Shown here in pieces: positions 1 to 3,827 of a stretch of DNA of 5,660 nucleotides. The stretch is from CAYUUP01 sp964447925 (GTDB lineage: Bacteria; Bacillota; Clostridia; Oscillospirales; Oscillospiraceae), in contig CAYUUP010000095.1 in NCBI GenBank assembly GCA_964447925.1, positions 1 to 5,660 on the forward strand. The letters are read 5' to 3'. Every line of letters starts with the position of its first letter. The stretch's first letter is position 1. A model generated the notes under the pieces. The model made no database searches. It was not told where the DNA came from and saw only the letters and a program-made list of their open reading frames with translations. The position numbers were made by a program, and so were the translations under genes.

Positions 1-2
1 TG

Positions 3-2510
3 GGCATCCAGGCCTTTGAGCCGGTGCTAGTGGAAGGCCGGGCCATCAAGCTCCATCCCTTGGTATGCACCCCATTCAATGCCGACTTCGATGGTGACCA
101 GATGGCCGTCCATGTCCCTCTGTCTGCAGAGGCCCAGACCGAAGCCCGGGTGCTGATGCTCTCCGCCAACAACCTGCTGCGGCCCCAGGACGGCAGTCCT
201 GTCACCGTACCCACCCAGGACATGGTGCTGGGTTCCTACTACCTGACCTATGAGCGTCCCCTGGATAACGATCCCGAGTACAGCTATGACACCGTGGAGG
301 CGGCGGCTGAAGCTGTGGGCAGCGGAGAAATCGATGGCAACCAGCACATCTGGGTACGGGATGACACCCATGGCCGCTATATCCCCTATGTCCCCACGAT
401 TGGCTATCTGGCGGTAGAGGCGGCCTCCGAGGGGCGGAAGCTGCCCCGGGAGGTATATTCCACCTTTGCCAGCGATACTGAAGCTAAGCTGGCTTTTGCG
501 GAGGGAGAGATCGACCTCCATGTACCCATCCTGGTGCGCAGAGAGGGTACCTGCAACGGGAAGCCCCTGCGTCAACTGGTTCGCACTACTGTGGGCCGTC
601 TGATCTTCAACGAGGATATTCCCCAGGATCTGGGCATCATGGATCGGGATGACCCCAAAACTGCCCTGCTGCCGGAAATCAACGAGGCCTGCGGCAAGAA
701 GCTCCTGAGCGTCCTCATCGAGAAGTGCATCCAAAAGCACGGCTTTGCCATCTCTGCCGGTGTGCTGGATACCATCAAGGCCCGGGGCTACCACTATTCC
801 ACCATCGGTTCGCTGACCGTTTCCATCTATGATATGACTATACCGCCTGCCAAGTATGAGCTGATTAAGAAGACGGAGCAGGAGGTTCTGAAAATCGAGA
901 AGAAGTTCCGCAGGGGCTTCCTGACCAACGATGAGCGGTACAGCCTGGTGGTTCAGGAGTGGGAGCAGACCACCAATGATGTGGCCGATGCCCTGAAGGA
1001 AAACCTGGATATCTACAACCCCATCTTCATGATGGCGGACTCCGGCGCCCGTGGATCTATGGCACAGATCCGTCAGCTGGCGGGTATGCGCGGCCTGATG
1101 GCAAACACTGCCGGCAAGACCATTGAAATTCCCATCAAGGCAAACTTCCGGGAAGGCCTCTCCGTGCTGGAGTACTTCATCTCATCTCGTGGTGCCCGGA
1201 AGGGTATGGCAGACACCGCCCTGCGCACTGCCGACTCTGGCTACCTGACCCGCCGCCTGGTGGACGTGTCCCAGGAGGTCATTATCCGGGAGGAGGACTG
1301 CGGCACTGAGGACGGCATCATGGTCTATGAGATCTCCGAAGAGGGGCAGGTCATCGAAACCTACAGTGAGCGCATCAAGGGCCGCTATCCCGCCGTTCCC
1401 ATCTGCGACCCGGAAACCGGTGAGGTACTCTTTGACACCGAGACTATGCTGAAGCCAGAGGACGTGGCGGTGCTGGAGGCCCATGGGCTCCACTCCGTCA
1501 AAGTGCGCTCCGTGCTGACCTGTCAGGCCAAGAGCGGCGTCTGCGCCAAGTGCTATGGAATGAACCTGGCCATTGGTGAGCGAGTTGGCCTGGGCGAGGC
1601 TGTGGGCATCATTGCGGCACAGTCAATCGGTGAGCCGGGTACCCAGCTTACCATGCGTACCTTCCACACCGGCGGCGTGGCCGGTGGCGATATTACCCAA
1701 GGTCTGCCCCGTGTCGAGGAGCTGTTCGAGGCCCGGCGGCCTAAGAAAATGGCGCAGCTGGCAGAGGCATCCGGCACCATTGCCATTGAGTCCGCCAAGA
1801 AGGGTTCTCTGGAGAATGTCATCCTAACCCCTGATGACGGCAGCGAACCGTTCACCTATCAGCTGCCCCACTTCTCCATCTTGGTGAAACCGGGGGATCA
1901 TGTGGAAAAGGGGGAGCAGCTCTCCACCGGCGCTCTGTCCCCCCACGATGTTCTAAACATCCGGGGACTGCCCGCCCTGCATGAGTACCTCATCCGCGAG
2001 GTATTAAAGCCCTACCGCAGCCAAGGCGTGGACATCAACGACAAGCATATTGAGGTCATTTGCCGCCAGATGATGCGCAAAGTTCAGGTGGAGGAGCCAG
2101 GCGATACCCAACTGCTCTCCGGCTCTGTCATCGGGCTGGTGGAGTTTGAGGAGGCAAAACAGGCAGTGCAGACCCGCATTGACGCCGGGGAGACCCGGGA
2201 GGACGGGGAGCCGCTGGAACTGCCCACCTGCACCCGACTGTTGATGGGCATCACGAAATCCTCACTGGCTACCAACTCCTTCCTCTCCGCAGCCTCCTTC
2301 CAGGAGACCACCAAGGTGTTGACTGAAGCGGCCATTTACGGCAAGGTAGATCACCTGCTGGGACTGAAGGAGAACGTCATCATCGGCAAGCTGATTCCCG
2401 CCGGATCCGGCATGGCCCAGTTCCGCTTGGAGGATGAATTCTCCGAGGACGGCACAGTGGGGACACAGGAATACGCATCCGGATTTTCATCCTCCGCAGA
2501 GACTTTCTAG
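3..2510 (+). CDS. rpoC: DNA-directed RNA polymerase subunit beta-prime (RpoC), 5'-truncated by the window edge
   Basis: This is the largest subunit of core RNA polymerase and forms the catalytic centre and DNA clamp. The frame is open from base 3, so the true start lies upstream; 835 residues are visible, numbered here from base 3. The Mg-binding motif NADFDGDQMA has its three aspartates at residues 28, 30 and 32. The F-loop region (SGARGSMAQIRQLAGMRGLM) lies near 347-366 and the bridge helix (GARKGMADTALRTADSGYLTRRL) begins at 397. Zinc-site cysteines are at 433, 507, 514 and 517, with the same 74/7/3 spacing as E. coli 814/888/895/898. The trigger loop QLTMRTFHTGG has Met551 and His555. The large SI3 insert that E. 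coli carries in the trigger loop is absent, as expected outside Proteobacteria. The conserved C-terminal block (GITKSSLATNSFLSAASFQETT, then LLGLKENVIIGKLIPAGSGM) is followed by a variable acidic/serine tail. Relative to Bacillus, extra residues appear at about 87-155. rpoB would be expected just upstream, outside the window. No frameshift is seen. Confidence 0.98.
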   Translation, partial: GIQAFEPVLVEGRAIKLHPLVCTPFNADFDGDQMAVHVPLSAEAQTEARVLMLSANNLLRPQDGSPVTVPTQDMVLGSYYLTYERPLDNDPEYSYDTVEAAAEAVGSGEIDGNQHIWVRDDTHGRYIPYVPTIGYLAVEAASEGRKLPREVYSTFASDTEAKLAFAEGEIDLHVPILVRREGTCNGKPLRQLVRTTVGRLIFNEDIPQDLGIMDRDDPKTALLPEINEACGKKLLSVLIEKCIQKHGFAISAGVLDTIKARGYHYSTIGSLTVSIYDMTIPPAKYELIKKTEQEVLKIEKKFRRGFLTNDERYSLVVQEWEQTTNDVADALKENLDIYNPIFMMADSGARGSMAQIRQLAGMRGLMANTAGKTIEIPIKANFREGLSVLEYFISSRGARKGMADTALRTADSGYLTRRLVDVSQEVIIREEDCGTEDGIMVYEISEEGQVIETYSERIKGRYPAVPICDPETGEVLFDTETMLKPEDVAVLEAHGLHSVKVRSVLTCQAKSGVCAKCYGMNLAIGERVGLGEAVGIIAAQSIGEPGTQLTMRTFHTGGVAGGDITQGLPRVEELFEARRPKKMAQLAEASGTIAIESAKKGSLENVILTPDDGSEPFTYQLPHFSILVKPGDHVEKGEQLSTGALSPHDVLNIRGLPALHEYLIREVLKPYRSQGVDINDKHIEVICRQMMRKVQVEEPGDTQLLSGSVIGLVEFEEAKQAVQTRIDAGETREDGEPLELPTCTRLLMGITKSSLATNSFLSAASFQETTKVLTEAAIYGKVDHLLGLKENVIIGKLIPAGSGMAQFRLEDEFSEDGTVGTQEYASGFSSSAETF

Positions 2511-2592
2511 GACTTCGTGCAGCTGGAGGAACGATTTCCCGCTGCCAGAGACTACTGACACTGGCCTGCTGTAAATGCAAAAAGGTAATCCA

Positions 2593-2647
2593 AGATGGCT
2601 CCGGGGTTCAGGCTCCGGGGCCATCTCCCCTGATCTCCCGGTTTTTT
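2593..2647 (+). terminator. Probable rpoC transcription terminator region (two alternative hairpins, then T6)
   Basis: A strong stem pairs 2593-2606 with 2613-2626 (AGATGGCTCCGG... with ...CCGGGGCCATCT, 14 pairs including two G-T wobbles, 6-nt loop). No T-run follows it directly. A second, mutually exclusive fold pairs CCGGG 2601-2605 with CCCGG 2637-2641, and TCAGG 2608-2612 with CCTGA 2629-2633. It abuts a run of six Ts at 2642-2647, which is the intrinsic-terminator geometry. Either fold could end the rpoB/rpoC transcript. The exact active structure cannot be decided by eye. Confidence 0.6.
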
Positions 2648-2658
2648 GGGAAAGCCCC

Positions 2659-2688
2659 CTTACATTTTTAGGAAAAATGTGGTATAAT
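2659..2688 (+). promoter_or_regulatory. carD promoter, extended -10 type
   Basis: A perfect -10 hexamer TATAAT at 2683-2688 is preceded by TGG (2680-2682), giving the extended -10 form TGnTATAAT. The best -35 candidate is CTTACA (2659-2664, 4 of 6 matches to TTGACA) with an 18-bp spacer; TTACAT at 2660-2665 with a 17-bp spacer is weaker. Transcription should start near 2695, about 40 nt before the carD GTG. The spacer holds a perfect inverted repeat, listed separately. Confidence 0.8.
2662..2680. repeat. Perfect 8-bp inverted repeat inside the carD promoter spacer (operator-like)
   Basis: ACATTTTT (2662-2669), AGG spacer, AAAAATGT (2673-2680): the two arms are exact reverse complements. The element overlaps the end of the -35 candidate and reaches the first base of the extended -10 TG. 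That is where a dimeric repressor or activator could act. The base pairing is seen directly; operator function is inference, and A/T-rich promoter spacers can give such symmetry by chance. It lies upstream of the predicted start, so it would not be part of the carD transcript. Confidence 0.6.
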
Positions 2689-2720
2689 ACAAGAGAAAGT
2701 ATGGATGTGCAACGTGGAAA

Positions 2721-2727
2721 AGGAGGT
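2721..2727 (+). promoter_or_regulatory. Ribosome binding site that fixes the carD start at GTG 2735
   Basis: AGGAGGT matches the 16S 3' end very well and sits 7 nt before GTG 2735. The in-frame ATG at 2705 lies upstream of this site, has no Shine-Dalgarno of its own and would be only about 10 nt from the predicted transcript end. The GTG is therefore the better start. Confidence 0.88.
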
Positions 2728-2734
2728 ATTTCCG

Positions 2735-3265
2735 GTGTATCAAATTGGTGACCTTTTAATCTATGGAAGCGAGGGCGTGTGCAGGGTGGATGAGATTGGC
2801 CCTTCCCGGAACTTTGGTATTGCAGGCGATCGCCTTTTTTATGCCCTCTCCCCCCTATATCGGGAAGGGCGGGTCTATACACCGGTGGATACCTCGGTTT
2901 ATATGCGTCCAGTGCTGAGCCGGGAGGATGCGCTGGAGCTGATCCACAACATTCCCCATATGGGAGCCAAGGTCTGTCAGGAGCGCAGTCCCCGGGGCCT
3001 CGTTGACTATTACCAGGCCTGTCTCCGCTCTCATGATAACCGGGAGCTGGTGCGGATGATCCAGGGGGTTTACCAGAAGCAGAAGGCCGCCATTGTCAAG
3101 GGGCGCAAGTTGGGCCAGGCAGACGAGCGATATATGAAGCAGGCGGTATACATTCTCCATGGAGAGCTGGCTGTGGCGCTAGGCATCCCCTTTGAGGAGG
3201 TGCCGGACTATATCCAACGGATCATTAACCGAGATGAAAGGCGCGGCAGGGAGAGCGCGGGATAA
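2735..3265 (+). CDS. carD: CarD/CdnL-family transcriptional regulator (RNA-polymerase-binding)
   Basis: A 176-residue protein starting at GTG 2735 behind AGGAGGT. The N-terminus (MYQIGDLLIYGSEGVCRVDEIG) fits the CarD/CdnL/TRCF polymerase-interacting domain: a hydrophobic-glycine-aspartate start, then Y-G-x-x-G-V, with the beta-rich fold ending near residue 60 (YTPVDTSVYMRPVLS). The rest looks helical and carries the usual C-terminal pattern, including KGRKLGQADERYMKQA and ILHGELAVALG around residues 126-152. Length suits the family (about 160-180). Members bind the beta subunit of RNA polymerase and stabilise or tune open complexes, notably at rRNA promoters; this is family knowledge, not shown here. 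The gene follows rpoC by 224 nt and has its own promoter. No convincing terminator separates it from rpsU, so some readthrough is possible. Odd point: the protein has no tryptophan, whereas actinobacterial and myxobacterial members use a conserved Trp in the minor groove. The symbol is a family name; the exact paralogue is not certain. Confidence 0.88.
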   Translation: MYQIGDLLIYGSEGVCRVDEIGPSRNFGIAGDRLFYALSPLYREGRVYTPVDTSVYMRPVLSREDALELIHNIPHMGAKVCQERSPRGLVDYYQACLRSHDNRELVRMIQGVYQKQKAAIVKGRKLGQADERYMKQAVYILHGELAVALGIPFEEVPDYIQRIINRDERRGRESAG

Positions 3266-3305
3266 AGTTTCCTGCGAACGGCGGGTAAAAAATTATTCTG
3301 TTAGC

Positions 3306-3334
3306 TTGACATTGGCAGAGAATCTGTGTATAAT
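3306..3334 (+). promoter_or_regulatory. rpsU promoter, perfect sigma-A consensus
   Basis: TTGACA (3306-3311) and TATAAT (3329-3334) are both 6 of 6 matches and are separated by exactly 17 bp. Predicted transcription start is near 3341, giving a leader of about 76 nt before rpsU. A fully consensus promoter fits a highly expressed ribosomal protein gene. Confidence 0.92.
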
Positions 3335-3345
3335 TACAATGTATA

Positions 3346-3365
3346 GCCGTATTTTTGAATACGGC
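3346..3365 (+). promoter_or_regulatory. 5' hairpin in the rpsU leader
   Basis: GCCGTATT (3346-3353), loop TTTG, AATACGGC (3358-3365) form a perfect 8-bp stem with a 4-nt loop. It would start only a few bases after the predicted transcript 5' end at about 3341. Such 5'-terminal stems commonly protect mRNA from decay. A role as a regulatory or protein-binding site is possible but unproven. No T-run follows, so it is not a terminator. Confidence 0.6.
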
Positions 3366-3384
3366 GGTCGTGCCTGTGTACTGA

Positions 3385-3409
3385 CTCCCCGGGCATTTCG
3401 GAGGGAGGG
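3385..3409 (+). promoter_or_regulatory. rpsU ribosome binding site with a possible sequestering stem
   Basis: A purine run GGAGGGAGGG (3400-3409) contains two overlapping GGAGG cores; the second (3404-3408) lies 8 nt before ATG 3417, the ideal spacing. Just upstream, CTCCC (3385-3389) can pair with GGGAG (3403-3407) and mask the site across a 13-nt loop. The binding site is certain; the masking stem is short and only a possibility. Confidence 0.75.
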
Positions 3410-3416
3410 AATAGAT

Positions 3417-3599
3417 ATGGCGGAGATCCGCGTGAGAGAAAATGAGTCTTTGGACAGCGCACTGAAGCGCTTCAAGCGCAGCTGTGCGAAGTCCGGCGTT
3501 CTGGCCGAAGTGCGCAAGCGGGAACACTACGAGAGTCCCAGCGTCAAGCGCCGCAAGAAGTCAGAGGCTGCGCGTAAGAATCGCAGGAAATACAACTGA
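3417..3599 (+). CDS. rpsU: 30S ribosomal protein S21
   Basis: A 60-residue, strongly basic protein of the small ribosomal subunit. S21 sits near the 16S 3' end and helps translation initiation (family knowledge). The sequence follows the family closely: MAEIRVRENESLDSALKRFK at the start, then RSCAKSGVLAEVRKREHYES, then PSVKRRKKSEAARKNRRKYN. Length is close to the 57-60 typical of Firmicutes. The start is ATG 3417, because it has the GGAGG site 8 nt upstream and matches the family N-terminus; the reading frame stays open further upstream into carD, but that extension has no family similarity. The gene appears monocistronic here, with its own consensus promoter at 3306-3334 and a strong terminator 10 nt after the stop. 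Many Firmicutes keep rpsU next to yqeY or dnaG-type genes; neither is adjacent on the side visible here. Confidence 0.97.
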   Translation: MAEIRVRENESLDSALKRFKRSCAKSGVLAEVRKREHYESPSVKRRKKSEAARKNRRKYN

Positions 3600-3609
3600 G
3601 CCAGAGATC

Positions 3610-3647
3610 GGGCCGCCTCTCATGAGGCGGCCCTGTTTTTGCTTTTT
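3610..3647 (+). terminator. Strong intrinsic terminator of rpsU
   Basis: GGGCCGCCTC (3610-3619), loop TCAT, GAGGCGGCCC (3624-3633) form a perfect 10-bp GC-rich stem. It is followed by TG and then two T5 runs (3636-3640 and 3643-3647). It starts 10 nt after the rpsU stop and should isolate rpsU from xfp. Confidence 0.95.
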
Positions 3648-3650
3648 GGC

Positions 3651-3678
3651 AGCTGAGCGCAGCGGAGCGGAGGGCCCC
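3651..3678. repeat. Short AGCGG-type degenerate tandem repeat in the rpsU-xfp intergenic region
   Basis: After the terminator comes a run of related 5-mers (TGAGCGC, AGCGG, AGCGG, then AGGGCCCC). It contains a small GCTG/CAGC stem and a GGGCCC palindrome. Its composition differs from the A/T-rich DNA that follows. It could be a copy of a dispersed intergenic element or simple local slippage; one copy cannot tell. I see no gene in 3648-3827. Confidence 0.35.
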
Positions 3679-3768
3679 AAAGAAAAAATAGCAGCCCGAC
3701 TTCCCACAATCACTTTTAAAAAGCGGAAAAGGATGCCATTAAATTTTTGTGAACTGGCAGCTTTCATG

Positions 3769-3797
3769 TTGACGGACGAAAATGACGGTGCTAATAT
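3769..3797 (+). promoter_or_regulatory. xfp promoter
   Basis: TTGACG (3769-3774, 5 of 6) and TAATAT (3792-3797, 4 of 6) are 17 bp apart. TGC at 3789-3791 supplies an extended -10 TGn. Predicted start is near 3804, so the leader is only about 24 nt and leaves little room for a riboswitch. An imperfect inverted repeat, TGAA-N9-TTCA at 3750-3766, lies just upstream of the -35. Confidence 0.65.
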
Positions 3798-3812
3798 GGA
3801 GATAACCGATTT

Positions 3813-3820
3813 AAGGAGGA
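3813..3820 (+). promoter_or_regulatory. xfp ribosome binding site
   Basis: AAGGAGGA lies 7 nt before ATG 3828, near-perfect complementarity and spacing. It decides the start of the phosphoketolase, giving an N-terminus about 8 residues longer than bifidobacterial Xfp by motif positions. Confidence 0.9.
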
Positions 3821-3827
3821 ATCGTCC

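Noticed and set aside
27..794. Long open frame of 255 codons on the minus strand opposite rpoC
   Set aside because: It lies wholly inside rpoC, has no ribosome binding site or promoter and resembles no family; it is a shadow of GC-rich codon usage.
2511..2592. Possible small gene after rpoC with a Cys-rich reading (ACCKCKK)
   Set aside because: A GGAGG is present, but the only start in the right place would be ATT; the frame runs through the terminator and into the carD promoter. Not credible as a gene.
2701..2751. A 16-codon upstream frame beginning at ATG 2701 and overlapping the carD start in another frame
   Set aside because: It has no Shine-Dalgarno and would start only about 6 nt from the predicted transcript 5' end. 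It could in principle be a leaderless leader peptide, but nothing supports it beyond its existence.
3270..3300. Possible carD terminator (CCTGC/GCGGG stem near 3271-3286)
   Set aside because: Only a 5-bp stem with a wobble, followed by an A-run rather than a T-run on the coding strand.
3192..3416. Upstream extension of the rpsU frame starting inside carD
   Set aside because: The extension runs through the promoter and leader and does not resemble S21; ATG 3417 has the correct ribosome binding site and the family N-terminus.
3750..3766. CcpA cre site upstream of xfp
   Set aside because: The TGAA/TTCA arms are 17 bp end to end rather than the 14-16 bp of cre, and the central CG is missing.
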